Notes under the pieces: generated by a model
Seen by the model: the letters and a program-made list of their open reading frames with translations, nothing else
The model's database searches: none
Told to the model about the DNA's origin: nothing
Shown: one piece after another, positions 46,711 to 57,329 of the stretch
Position numbering within the stretch: position 1 is the stretch's first letter
Layout: every line of letters starts with the position of its first letter
Translations under genes and position numbers: made by a program
Origin: Gibbula magus
Taxonomy: Eukaryota; Mollusca; Gastropoda; Trochida; Trochidae
Direction of reading: 5' to 3'
DNA: 64,000 nucleotides
Assembly: GCA_936450465.1 (NCBI GenBank)
Contig: OW388302.1
Coordinates: forward strand, 14,967,530-15,031,529

Positions 46711-47335
46711 TTAAAGGCACTATGTCACGCCAATTGTTTAAAAATATAAATAATGCACGGATAAAGCACATCCCTCGATATTGCAAACGACATACCCTCA
46801 ACTAATGTATTATATTAGTTATCTTGAAAACATGTCCGTATTCAGGTTTTAAAGTTAACGTTAAAAGTCCGGGATTAATTAATGCAACGTTGCATTAAAT
46901 ACACTACAATATCAGCAATATTGAAAAATTGCACCCAACCCGAAAGGCCAAAACGGCAATCGCTATCGTTAATGTAACAGCAATGCTTACACTGCATATT
47001 ACAAACCGGTGAAGTTACAGGTACTCCTTAATGAAGACTATCCAATCTTTGTTGTCAGTTAAGAGAATTAAGTATATGCAAGAGTTGAATGAGATCCTAG
47101 TTCAGCCGTTTTCTACAATCTATATTTCCCATTTTGCACATTAGCGACTCTTTCTATTCGTGATATCCCTGAGTGACTTCGACCGTTTCAACTTTTTAAT
47201 TATTGACTCTAGGTCAACTGTAAAGAACAATAAGTATTTTATTGCCCTGAAAGGAAGCTAAAACTGAGTTTATATGCCCTCGTATGACCTAAAATAGCTT
47301 ATGTGAATGCAAAAAGCGTGCACATGTGCCTTTAA
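46711..47335 (+). mobile_element. TTAA-type MITE family B, full-length
   Basis: 625 bp with ends TTAAAGGCACTATGTCACGC and GCGTGCACATGTGCCTTTAA. The right part (cccattttgcacattagcga, gaccgtttcaac, gacctaaaatagctt) is shared with the chimeric element at 51965. The left part is shared with 14404-15000. Confidence 0.88.
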
Positions 47336-47387
47336 CGCTACATTGCAGCACTTTTTTAATTAAACCTTGTGCTATAAGTCTGTTATA

Positions 47388-47845
47388 CAGAACCGAATTA
47401 CAACAGAAAGTTTACACCTCAGTTGGTTTTATAAAATGTTTTATTTTCAATTACAAATAAATTATGTTTTCGACGGTGTACGTCGTATTGAAAAGTGCAG
47501 GCGTTTAGTCTTTGTTTTCCAAATTAATTTGGATATAACATAACATTTCATCGACAACTTCTATGTGAAAATCGACAAATGTGCCTCATTCTGCACACAT
47601 GTTACAACACTAAAACCATGGTAGGGGTTATGTTGGTGTAAATGTCATGTCTTTCCCCTGTCTACATTAAACAAAGATACTCCAATTAACCAGTCACCAA
47701 TCATTCAAACTACTGCTAATAAGGTTTATTAATATTGTGTCGTGCAAAATCAATTTCAATTTCACTTCTTTTGGAATACTGAATTAATCGAAACCAACTG
47801 AGTTGTAAACTTTCTTTTGTACTTCAGTTTATTAAGCAATAACAG
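47388..47845 (-). mobile_element. MITE family E, copy 5, reverse
   Basis: Inverted landmarks: ttctgcacacatgttacaac, atgttggtgtaaatgtcatg, ctgtctacattaaacaaaga, ccaattaaccagtcaccaat. Ends are agaaagtttacacctcagtt and actgagttgtaaactttctt. Confidence 0.85.
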
Positions 47846-48027
47846 TCATTTTTCACCACAATATATAATTTATGTATTCAAACTCAATTCGCAATTATTC
47901 AAATTCATGTGATGTTTTTGATGATTCTGTTACACTGCACTGACTAAGTCTTACAGGTAAACACAAACAGGTGTGGCAGCACTTTGAAGTGTTCGCTTAG
48001 AGATCAACCACAGGAACTCGATATCGT

Positions 48028-48452
48028 AATTAAAACGCTCAGTCGTAAAAGATACGTCACCATACAAAATACAAGATACAAGTAATAAACGCGACTGAAA
48101 CACAGATACATAATGTCTTCAGAGCCCAATTAAACAGAACTGGAAATTTCAAAACATAATTGTTCATATTTCCGAGAAACACACGTTTTTGTAAACATCG
48201 TTTTCTAATCTCATTTACAATACGAGATAGGAGAGTCAAAAAGGGTGTTTGACTTGTTTTATGACGTCAAAGACGCGTCAACAAATTGAAGTCCAAGCAG
48301 GTTATTTATGTCGACACCATAATTTATTACAACAGACATACAACTAAAACTATTACACTCTGATGTAAATTGAGGGTACCTTAATAAATCATGTGTCAGC
48401 AGTATTTCACACTTATGAAAATGTGGTGACGTATCTTTTGCGGTTGACTGTA
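48028..48452. mobile_element. MITE family I with inverted repeats
   Basis: Ends are gtcgtaaaagatacgtcacc and the reverse complement of ggtgacgtatcttttgcggt. The interior (gagataggagagtcaaa, gttttatgacgtc, aagtccaagcaggttat) is related to 62740-62880. Confidence 0.75.
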
Positions 48453-48742
48453 TTATACGCGCATCCGTATGTCATTGTATCATACAGAAAGTCTAGTGAA
48501 GACGAGGTACATAGCACAGGCGGTGTATACGCTGTACTGATATGAATTATACAAATACAAATGCTTGGCCTCTGTCGCTGTAATCCTTAAGGAGAACGAT
48601 GTAGATGTGCGGGAAACAATACAAAACAAGACCTTACACAAATATTCACGTTAAAAAATATTGTCCGAAAAAACATGAATTAGGAGAATGTTGCTTCTTC
48701 AAATTCTTCAAACAGAAGCTATATTTTACATAATAACTAATG

Positions 48743-49105
48743 TTAAAGGGGCAGTAGCACGTTTTTTTGCAAAATTTATTTTTTCAAATTTCTTATTTAT
48801 AATGATAGATTGTGCCATTTCAATTTACTTTAGAGGGTATAACATCTTATTACACAAAGCAATTATCCGTAGTGTTAATAACGGTGTTGCGTATAAAGCA
48901 AAAATTGCATGGCGGCCATTTTATTGTGAACGCATTATATTATTTCGAATGACAAAAACGATTCCAATGGCTTTTCTTAGCCATGTACACTCATTTATAA
49001 CTTTGTTTTACGAAAAGAGAAGGGTATTTTACGATTGGTGAAATTATTTTTCAAATACATTTCATCGACTTATTTGAGCGAAAAAACGTGCTACTGCCCC
49101 TTTAA
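48743..49105 (-). mobile_element. TTAA-type MITE family A, reverse, full-length
   Basis: TTAAAGGGGCAGTAGCACG to CGTGCTACTGCCCCTTTAA with the family interior inverted (aaaattgcatggcggccatt, agccatgtacactcat). The 117-codon frame across it is part of the element, not a gene. Confidence 0.93.
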
Positions 49106-49109
49106 TCTG

Positions 49110-49520
49110 ATATTTCACTGTCTGCCAATGTCATCACGTATACGAAGTCATATTAACTTACCAACCGTAAGGTCCTGACACAGTATTGTTGGCGGTTGGT
49201 ACATGTACCAAACTCTGAATGTGTTAGTTCGAATCCAATACGGGACTCGTCCCTACAAAAATATAAGCATATGAACCATGGCCGACAATGTGATCCCCAA
49301 TATAACGATGTTAAACTAAATATCTACCAAAATCATTCAGGTAATATCTTTCTTTACCATACGTTATTTGGTTGAGAGAGCAGCGCCGCCTCTCCGAAAA
49401 AGTTGGATGTACTCTCTTATCTTTTAGGAATTTTCACAGAATTCCAAAGTCAAAATATTCGAATCATTTTGTCAATAATGTATTCGTTTCTTAGTATTCT
49501 GATTTAAGTTAAAGTCAAAG
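49110..49520. other. Unassigned sequence
   Basis: No gene or repeat recognised. Confidence 0.3.
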
Positions 49521-49524
49521 AATA

Positions 49525-50606
49525 AATTTTAATCAATGGTCATGGCGTCACTCTATTGCGTTATCAGTTGATTATTATTTAGGAATCTACTGGTCATTGA
49601 CTGTCCCACTCAGGAGGGGTGTTAGGTTTTGACATTTTCAGTAGTGGCTAATCGAGTACACTTTCGAGACTGATGTATTTTGTCTTGGCGTATCTGAATA
49701 AGATCTTAAAATATCTCTCAACAAATTAACTTTTGTGATGCATGACCCTGGATTCGAACATGCAACCTTTCGCTTGGTAGTCAGCGCTTCTAACCATTAG
49801 GCCACAAGACGCTGTTAGAAACTTTAGGATTGTTTGTCAGTAAGAATCCCGAGTTCTATTCACGTCCATTCTCTTCCCACAGAGGTTAGTCCCTACAGTT
49901 TTCCGGTTCTACCCTCTGTTACATTACGCTTGAAATCGAGAGCAGAACCAAAGTCCCCTAGCGGTGGAAAGAGAAATCTCATACCGTATCCCTGTTTCTT
50001 AACCAATGAAAAGTCATCTTTAATTGGCCATGTCGACAGGGTAACTTAATAGATCGAGGCATTTTACTCTGAAGGGTCTTGCTCATTAGCATATGTCATT
50101 CGAATATGTCTGATGTAAATAACGCAAATGAAATGATTTTGGTATTTGTCTCTGATTTTGTCTTCTTTATTTATAATTAAGTTTATGATCAATAGTTTTC
50201 ACAAAATCAAATAGCATAGTTCGAGGAAAACACAGAAAACACAGGAAAACGAGAAAACGTTGGCCTTACGTTTATTTTATCATTATGACGTGTCATTGGC
50301 AAATGTCACTTTTACAACGGCGCCGCTGATTGCACAACTAGATTCAATTGCAACCAATCAGGACATTGTAGGGACTAACCTCTGTGAATGATTCACGTCT
50401 TGCTGTCGCCGAGCTTCGCCTCGCGTGGAAGTTTTCCGCTGCGCGTGCGTGAAAGAATCCATTTCACGCGTGTCGCAGCTACTTGTACCATATCCGATGA
50501 ATGAGCACCGATATTTGCAAAATAAGTGGTTTTGGTGTCCCGGAATTGAAATTTATTGTTTTAAATGTAAAATAATCCCATATGCATGTTTCGTGACGTC
50601 ATATAC
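49525..50606 (-). mobile_element. tRNA-containing repeat family J, copy 1, interrupted by a 524-bp MITE
   Basis: In reverse complement it matches 56745-57328 over its length, including a tRNA-like part (gtggcctaatggttagaagc, then gcatgttcgaatccagg, at about 49810-49745), ctgtcccactcaggagggg and cgtgacgtcatat. The match is broken at 49858-50399 by another element. Confidence 0.82.
49867..50390. mobile_element. Nested MITE with 9-bp target duplication (Mutator-like size)
   Basis: A 20-bp perfect inverted repeat, cacagaggttagtccctaca, lies at 49878-49897 and inverted at 50367-50386, with outer cattc / gaatg. A 9-bp direct repeat, attcacgtc, flanks it (49858-49866 and 50391-50399). It is absent from the sister family J copy near 56950-56985, which gives an approximate empty site. 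No transposase is encoded. Confidence 0.88.
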
Positions 50607-50933
50607 GGATTATGATGGAGAATGCATTCGGAGCAGTGGATTCGTTAAAAGTAACACCTCCTCACGCATTCTCAATTACATATTCATCACTTATTTCCCG
50701 ACGATAAAAATGCATGTCCGTCCATCACATCAAGTTACACACGGTTACAACTAATGTGGTGCTGACTGATATTTTATGAACGCTTCAAACACTGGGTATA
50801 CATTTAGTCCATCGGAGGCAAATCCGAGGACCACTAACCCATTCACTTCTGTTGGAGCTTATCCGAGGAGTCTCTACCAATCAACACCTATCTACCAATC
50901 ACCATCAAACCATTACTCGCCACGACTTCTGCT

Positions 50934-51454
50934 TTAAAGGCACTGTAGCACGTTTCGCTTACTGAATAAAGTGATATCACGAAAAGGTAAATATGTGTTA
51001 CCAATGGCTACGTAATACTCCTGAATCAATCAAAAGAGTTTTTTAACGAATGCAATTTTTTCGGTTAAGTCATGCGAGCCCATTTCCCTTATGCCGGCCA
51101 TTTTAGGGTGTTCACATTAAAATGGCCACTCGAAGGTAGTTCATGTGATCTGACTGATGAAGCGATACCTTAACACCCAGGGTAGAGTTTTTAATATGGT
51201 ACAATGATTAACTGGTCAACAATCTTGCTGTCAGAACTCTCAAATTCGCATGAGACCTACAAATCTACCTCTCACATTGAAAAGTTCCACACCACTGTCC
51301 CTTTATACTTTGTCGCACCGTTTTATATACGGATAACTGTTTTCTATGGCTTATCGGATCCTGTAATGAGATGTTTAACCCTCAAACGTAACAATATATT
51401 ATACAAACGTTGATAATAAATACAAAAAATAACATACAAAAAATGTGCTTTTAA
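50934..51454 (+). mobile_element. TTAA-type MITE family C, copy with adjacent D fragment
   Basis: Starts TTTAAAGGCACTGTAGCACG, then actcctgaatcaatcaaaag, cggttaagtcatg, gttcacattaaaatggcc, gtagagtttttaat and ggataactgttttctatgg. It ends at an eroded aaatgtgcttttaa. It matches 60441-61411 apart from the nested insertion there. Confidence 0.85.
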
Positions 51455-51530
51455 TGTTATCAGGAGGTTAGAAATTGCAACCGACATTATCTTCATACAG
51501 CATTACTATAACAACCGTATAAGTGAATTT
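51455..51530 (-). mobile_element. Family D fragment, reverse
   Basis: In reverse complement: agtaatgctgtatgaagata, atgtcggttgcaatttctaa, cctcctgataac. This is the same segment that borders inverted family C at 46080-46140. Confidence 0.65.
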
Positions 51531-51670
51531 TAATAAATATTGCTACAATATGGTTAGAGTTTTTATTACCCATATGGTTGAACATAACCGAGTTAATATT
51601 ATTGATATGAGCACATGTGCACATATCACGTTTGCTTAGCAAACATTGTTTCAGCGCGACTTCCCGTCTG

Positions 51671-51700
51671 TGACGTCATAAAATGATTGTTCGTGACGTC
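51671..51700. promoter_or_regulatory. Second pair of consensus CRE sites
   Basis: TGACGTCA at 51671-51678 and 51693-51700, 22 bp apart start to start. No start codon/splice donor structure was recognised beside it. Confidence 0.35.
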
Positions 51701-51784
51701 AGTGTAGCTTGCCGTCGCAAGAGAGAAGTGGGTCGTTTCCATGCTAATTTTACGCGAATCAAATTGTTTAAAATCGGTAATACA

Positions 51785-51930
51785 GAAATTATTACACTCG
51801 AAAGTGTCTTATGTGGCTTTTACGAAAATCGTGCAAATTTATGTATAACCCTCGCTCTCGCTCGGGCAATACAACAATTCACACTCGTTTCGTAAAAGTC
51901 ATATGACACACTTTCTCGGGTAATAATCTC
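51785..51930. mobile_element. Foldback element, about 146 bp
   Basis: The left arm (gaaattattacactcgaaag, tgtcttatgtggcttttacg) is the imperfect reverse complement of the right arm (cgtaaaagtcatatgacaca, ctttctcgggtaataatctc). Arms are about 45 bp, with a loop of about 55 bp containing ctcgctctcgctcg. Confidence 0.75.
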
Positions 51931-51964
51931 TATGTATGTCATAAAGACAACCACTTGCATCAAC

Positions 51965-52328
51965 TTAAAGGGGCTGTGACACGTTTTTTGAAAATTTTAT
52001 TTTTTCCAAAATGTCCATGTATTATGATAGTTTATGTCATTTATACTTACTTTGTAGCGCATGACATATTATTACAGAAACCAATTAACAGTAGCGCAAT
52101 TAATAGTCAATATAATTCCCATTTTGCACATAAGCGACTCTTCCGATTGTAATACCCCACGAAGAGTGACTTTTGTCGTCTCTACTTCTTCATTATTGAC
52201 TGCAGGTCAATTGTAAAGAATGACAGTATTTTACTGCATCGATTGGAAGCTAAAGTGAGTTCTTATGCCCCTATATATGACCTAAAATAGCTAAATTGAG
52301 CACACGATATGTGCAACTGTGCCTTTAA
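51965..52328. mobile_element. Chimeric TTAA-type MITE: family A left half, family B right half
   Basis: The left end TTAAAGGGGCTGTGACACG and following aattttattttttcc, tagtttatgtcatttat and attattacagaaacc follow inverted family A. From about 52108 the sequence switches to family B (cccattttgcacataagcga, gaccta-aaatagctaa) and ends TGCAACTGTGCCTTTAA. Both termini keep TTAA. Confidence 0.82.
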
Positions 52329-52329
52329 G

Positions 52330-52800
52330 ATTAACGTAGATTGGACAGTGACCACTGCTTATAGGATCCAACACCCCCGGTTCATTAACAATATTACGAG
52401 TATTTAAAAAACAATTCAGTTGTTGATTGTCTGATTTGTGTGAGAATGTAATACTGGACTTCGAATCGTTTAAAGAATTATAACGAACCCTGGGCAAATC
52501 AGAAGAAAGTTTTTGGAGAGTATTTATTGATAAGTTATCAGCCTACCTATCAATCGTAAGTCCTTCTAGGAGGGTTTACAGAGACAATTGTACATGTGAT
52601 ATGTAATAGATTATACCTGAATGCGAGGGCGTTATCTATTTTATATAGTAACAACAACAACAACCAAAAAAAAACAAAAAAAAACGTGATTGCGAATTTT
52701 TTACTGCAGGTGGTCCAAGTAAAATAAAGCGCACATAAAATATCATGCAGGTTCTCCGACAGCAGAATACTTCTCAACAATCAACCCTTCCCAGTCATCA
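52330..52800. other. Unassigned AT-rich sequence
   Basis: No gene recognised. Short A-rich runs lie at about 52645-52685. Confidence 0.3.
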
Positions 52801-52802
52801 AT

Positions 52803-52870
52803 CCTCCGTGGTCCAGTGGTGGAGCCTTAGGCTAAAAAGCGAATAGTTGCTGGTGCGAATTCCGCATTGT
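52803..52870 (+). repeat. tRNA-like sequence
   Basis: cgtggtccagtggtggagcc (A-box-like) and gctggtgcgaattccgca (B-box-like, degraded). It probably heads a tRNA-derived repeat that continues towards 53000. Confidence 0.45.
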
Positions 52871-52962
52871 CTGCTATGACAAATTTAAACTTGGCAATTT
52901 TGTGGATTGATTATCTTACTAAATGGGACTTAGAATTTCGAGGGGGCAAAAAATTGTACTTG

Positions 52963-53052
52963 GAGGGCCTTATACTGGATAATACCCTCTAGGAAGGTTA
53001 TTATTCTGTTCAAGGCCCTCCCAGCGGGGTATTATCCAGTATAAGACCTTCT
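52963..53052. repeat. Inverted repeat, about 25-bp arms
   Basis: gagggccttatactggataa (from 52963) is repeated inverted as ttatccagtataagacctt (ending about 53050). The loop contains a further ggccctcc. Confidence 0.8.
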
Positions 53053-53244
53053 CAATAGGACCTGTAAGGCCCTAGTTCTCCCGGGAAAAAAATTGAACTG
53101 CTTTCAAAGAGTGTTAAATGGGCCTTGAGATATAAACGTTTTTTAAGTGGATGATGTGAAAGCATAGATCTGAAGAAACTATCTTAGACTGGTTTTGAAA
53201 AATGTTTCAAATATGTAGTATGAACCACAAATGTTCTGACGAAA

Positions 53245-53325
53245 GTGCGTCTCGAACCTGTAACTAGTAGGACCTGTGGTTCGTGAGCAAACGCTTTAGC
53301 CTATTGCGCCACGAAGACAATGGAA
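53245..53325 (-). repeat. tRNA-like sequence, reverse
   Basis: On the minus strand: ttcgtggcgcaataggctaa (A-box-like, D-arm-like) and gttacaggttcgagacgcac (B-box-like). No CCA end or matched acceptor stem is evident, so a tRNA-derived repeat or pseudogene is more likely than a gene. Confidence 0.45.
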
Positions 53326-53476
53326 GGCTTCCGTATTTAAGCAACTTACATAGATAGTGTGACCGTAACAGGGATTTCAGGTATTTTAAGAGTGACTCTT
53401 ATATTTACCAGGTATCTTCGATAACGCGATAACAAAGCGTCTTTTAAATTTAAAAACTGTTGATAAGATGGACAAA

Positions 53477-53562
53477 CCCCTCTTTCTCGGACTTACCAGA
53501 GATTGTGGAGTCGGTTACGTCCTCAGGTATCCACAATCTCTGGTAAGTCCGATAGAGAGGGG
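53477..53562. repeat. Inverted repeat with 33-bp arms
   Basis: The left arm 53477-53509 (cggacttaccagagattgtg) and right arm 53530-53562 (cacaatctctggtaagtccg) pair with about two mismatches around a 20-bp loop. Confidence 0.9.
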
Positions 53563-53568
53563 GTTCTC

Positions 53569-53814
53569 CACTACTTAGTGCAACTTCCATACGCAAGGCA
53601 TAACTCTTGCCAGTCTGCATTACTGGCTGATTTAAGCCTTGCAGTATTTCCCTCGCTTTGTTGTGTCAAGATAGTGAATCGCTGCACCAGAAATGCATAG
53701 CGGGCCTGGATTTCTAAACACAGATTTCTTAAGGAAATACTGCATGACCTAAATCAGCCAGTAATGGAGACTGACAAGAGTTATGCCTTGCATTGGGAAG
53801 TTGTACTTAGTGTT
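53569..53814. repeat. Inverted repeat with 84-bp arms
   Basis: The left arm 53569-53652 (taactcttgccagtctgcat, tactggctgattta) and right arm 53731-53814 (taaatcagccagtaatggag, actgacaagagttatgcctt) are about 88 percent complementary around a 78-bp loop. It starts 6 bp after the preceding hairpin. Confidence 0.9.
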
Positions 53815-54054
53815 GTAATCAAAACTTTAGTCTTAAACTCCGACTCTGACAAAACTATTTATTCTGGATATATCATCATTTTAATAAATATTGAAAATAA
53901 GACTACGATAAATGGGATTTTCAGAAAACAGAGGCTCTCTTTTAATATTTAATATTTAAAAAAAAAATTAACTCATAAGACATACCTATTAGTATCATCT
54001 ATTCAAACTCGACACTAATTGTAATCTATTTGCGAAAACTAACTGAAATAGAAA

Positions 54055-54490
54055 AAAGTACACATTTCAGTTGGTTGTATCATGTATCAGTATAGTGCAG
54101 ACGTTTAGTCATCAGTCAAATCATACTTGTCATACGTGTTTCTTAAAAAAAAATGTTCAATGTATAAATTCTTCCATAGTCATTTGGATAATGCACAACT
54201 GTTCATCGACCTATGATACATATTCTATGTAATAATTAATGAACTTGCCTCATTCTGCATACATTAACAATATTTCAAACATCGATGGGTACATGTTGGT
54301 GTAATTTTCATTTCTTACTCCTGTCTACATTAAACAGAGATAGTTCATATAAGCATTAAACAGTGACAAATTAACTCATCCAAACTACTGCAGATATATG
54401 TCATGGTAATCGTGCAATAATCAAATGCATTTTATTTCATTAAAACCATTGAATTGATCGAAATAAACTGAGGTGTGTACTTAAGTATAT
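54055..54490 (-). mobile_element. MITE family E, copy 6, reverse
   Basis: Landmarks: aaaagtacacatttcagttg, gcagacgtttagtcatcagt, acatgttggtgtaattttca, ctgtctacattaaacagaga, ataaactgaggtgtgtactt. Confidence 0.8.
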
Positions 54491-54524
54491 TTATGATATA
54501 AAAACTAGGATTGACGCGCCAATA

Positions 54525-55488
54525 CTTAGGTCTTCAAGACTTCTGCTTGACCCTCAACTCCATTTTTGATCGAGGAATGTCACAAACATTGTTCTGTCAA
54601 AACTTCCATTCGTAACATATTTTAATGTACTGAGAAAACCTAAAAAAATCATAGATTTTATTTTAAATAGAAAAAAACAAAACCACGTGACCTACGAATT
54701 CGTCATGATTGACTTTTTTGCTTGCATTGTCATTGCCCATCTTTTAAAAAAAAAGTTTCAAGTCTCTATGTCAATTTTGAAAATTTTCCCTTTGTTAAAA
54801 CTCGAAATTGTGATTTTCTGTCATTGTCCAGCCTTAATTGTTACCGGATTTTATTATTGATTCCTAAAGACACTATATTGATCTGGTGGCCCTGAAAATT
54901 TCATGCAATTGTAAGATCGGGAAGTTGGAGTAATGTCCACTTGAAGTAGGTCCCGTTTAACAAGTCGCCCAACTCTGAAAGGACACCATGCAAAAAGTAT
55001 TAGGAGTTCGTTCATGAAAAACAACACCATGTATTCATCAATGCTTCAGCTACATGCAAAAATAAATGTCAGATCCGTGGTGCAATTATCTTCAGAGGAG
55101 AAGATTGTCAAAGGTACATGGGGTCGGACACTTTTAAAAAGTGACAATAATCAAAATTGCGGCTAAACCACGTGACCTACGAATTCGCCATGATTTACTT
55201 TTTTGCTCCCATTGTCATTGCGCATCTTTTGCAAAAAATTCCCAGTCTCTAAGTACATTTGCAAAAAAATTCCAATGTTAAAAATTGAAACTTAGAATCG
55301 AACTTGACCTTTAATTGATCAACCAATCCAAAATCCGTGCGACACAATTCTAAGTCTCATTGAATTCTACTATCCCTGACAATGTCATCAAAATCGGTCC
55401 AGTCACTATTTCAGGTACGTCGGACAAAAATCGTGGAAATAATAATAAGGATTCGCATAAAAACAATACGTCTTGAAGACCTAATAAC
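54525..55488. mobile_element. Repeat family K: dimeric element with 15-bp inverted ends
   Basis: The outer ends ttaggtcttcaagac and gtcttgaagacctaa are a perfect 15-bp inverted pair. Inside, a block of about 140 bp (54682-54830: aaccacgtgacctacgaatt, cattgtcattgcccatcttt) is repeated directly at about 55167-55300. No coding frame is recognised. Confidence 0.65.
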
Positions 55489-55489
55489 A

Positions 55490-56300
55490 AGTTGGCACAG
55501 ATATCCCTGTTTATACGGTGAACTTTGCTCATATGCAATATTGCTTACGGTAGTAATATACACAGGTGAGTAAAAGTAAATTTACTAAGCGTTCATACGT
55601 TTTTAATTTCTGCCTAAGCAAATGGGCTTCCAACTCTTTAATATATGAATAGAGAATTCCTAAAACCTGTCAATTAATATTTATTAGATGTGAACTAAAT
55701 AAATTACATTAATTTATATCTGTCAACATTGGTTTGACTTTATCGCCCGTATTTTTAATGAACATCGGATAGTCAGATGGATTTCGAAGGTCAGGAGATT
55801 ATTCTATATTTAGAATTTGAAAAATGATATTAAGAGTTTCTAAAGTTACTTCTAAAGTTATTACTATATTTTTTCAACCTGTGTGAAATCACTATGTCTG
55901 TATACGACGAACTTTTACTAGAAAAGTGAAAATACCAAATTTCCTCACGGTAGTAAACATTTGCACCTTGTTTACGAATCGATACTGTAGATCAGAAGAG
56001 ATTCCGAAACGTCAACTCCTTAAAAGTGCGTTTCTTAAAAATGTTAACAGATAATGTTTTGAAAATTTCAATTTAGTTTAGTTGACTTCTGAAGACATAA
56101 TATAACTCATTTTGTTCTATGTAGCTCGTGGATTGAAAGATTTTGTATCGGACATTTCTTGTGCAAATTGGTTTACATGCCATTTAGTAGTGAACAAATG
56201 TCACATTGTTATATTGTGGATCTCACTGTCTGCTATAGTACACATTCTTGTAATTCTCAGGACTGATCCTTTGCGCGATTCGAACCTACTCCCTCAAAAT
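55490..56300. other. Unassigned AT-rich sequence with a short repeat shared with 20.5 kb
   Basis: The segment 56045-56105 (aacagataatgttttgaaa, tgacttctgaagacataat) is similar to about 20545-20610. Nothing else was recognised. Confidence 0.45.
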
Positions 56301-56301
56301 A

Positions 56302-56639
56302 TTAAAGGGGCAGTAGCACGTTAAAATAAGTTTATGAACTGTATTTGAAATATCACCAATAGTAAGCCATCCTTCTCTTAGGAAAAGTAGTAAAAATGAG
56401 TGCATGGTTCGGAAAGAATGGGAATCGTTTTTGTCATTCGAAATAATAAAATGTGTTCACAATAAAATGGCCGCCTTGCAATTTTTGCTTCATATGCAAC
56501 ACCCTTATTACCACTTCGGATAATTGGTTTGTGTTATAAAATGTTTTACCCTCTTTAGTAAATATAAATGGCAAAAACTATTATAAATGGGAAATTTAAA
56601 AAAATAAAATTTGCAAAAAAAGTTATACTGTCCCTTTAA
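56302..56639 (+). mobile_element. TTAA-type MITE family A, diverged
   Basis: TTAAAGGGGCAGTAGCACG on the left; AGTTATACTGTCCCTTTAA on the right. Small deletions near the left end and several substitutions make it one of the older copies. Confidence 0.9.
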
Positions 56640-56744
56640 GGCACCGACTGACTGTACCAACAACTGGCCTCGACAACTCGAGGTCAAACAACTGGTATGC
56701 CATTTGTAAGAAATGCACACAAACTGTTACTGTTCATTCGGGGC

Positions 56745-57328
56745 AGTATATGACGTCACGAAACATGCATATGTGATCATTTTACATTTGAAACAATAAA
56801 TTTCAATTATGGGACACCAAAATCAATTATTTTGCAAATGTCAGTGCTCATTCATCGGATATGGTACAATTAGCTGCGACCCTCAAGAAATGGATTCTTC
56901 CACGCACGTGCAGCGCAAAACTTCCACGCGAAGCGATGTGATCGACAGCTAAAAATCTGCCTTTTCATGCCTTCCGTGCATTACAAGTCTTGAATAGAAC
57001 GCGGGATTCTTACTGACAAACAATCCTAAGGTGTCTAACAGCGGCTTGTGGCTTGGTGGTTAGAAGCGCTGACTACCAAGCGAAAGGTTGCATGTTCGAT
57101 TCCAGGTTCATGCATTACAAAAATGAATTTGTCTATAGTTGTCTAGATATTTTAAGATCCTATCCTATACACCAAGACAAGATACACCAGTCTCGAAAAT
57201 TGTACCATTCTGAAAATGTCTAAACCTAACACCCCTCCTGACTGGGACAGTCAATGACCAGTAGATTCCTAAATAAAAATCAACTGATAACACAATAGAT
57301 TGACGTCATGACCATGGATTAATTTATC
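56745..57328 (+). mobile_element. tRNA-containing repeat family J, copy 2 (uninterrupted)
   Basis: Runs from tgacgtcacgaaacatgcat through attcatcggatatggtacaa, a tRNA-like part at 57040-57115 (gtggttagaagcgctgacta, gcatgttcgattccagg) and ctgactgggacagtcaatga, to gacgtcatgaccatgg. It is the inverted partner of 49525-50606 and lacks the 524-bp MITE. Confidence 0.82.
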
Positions 57329-57329
57329 T

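Noticed and set aside
48688..49041. 117-codon frame and similar short frames at 3078, 36397, 51955 and 56508
   Set aside because: All lie within family A MITEs or the chimera, and the frame is not conserved among copies.
53515..53545. Minus-strand ggatacctgagg resembling the GYLR segment of decarboxylases
   Set aside because: It lies in the loop of an inverted repeat, on the wrong side of the candidate first exon, and the match is only four residues.
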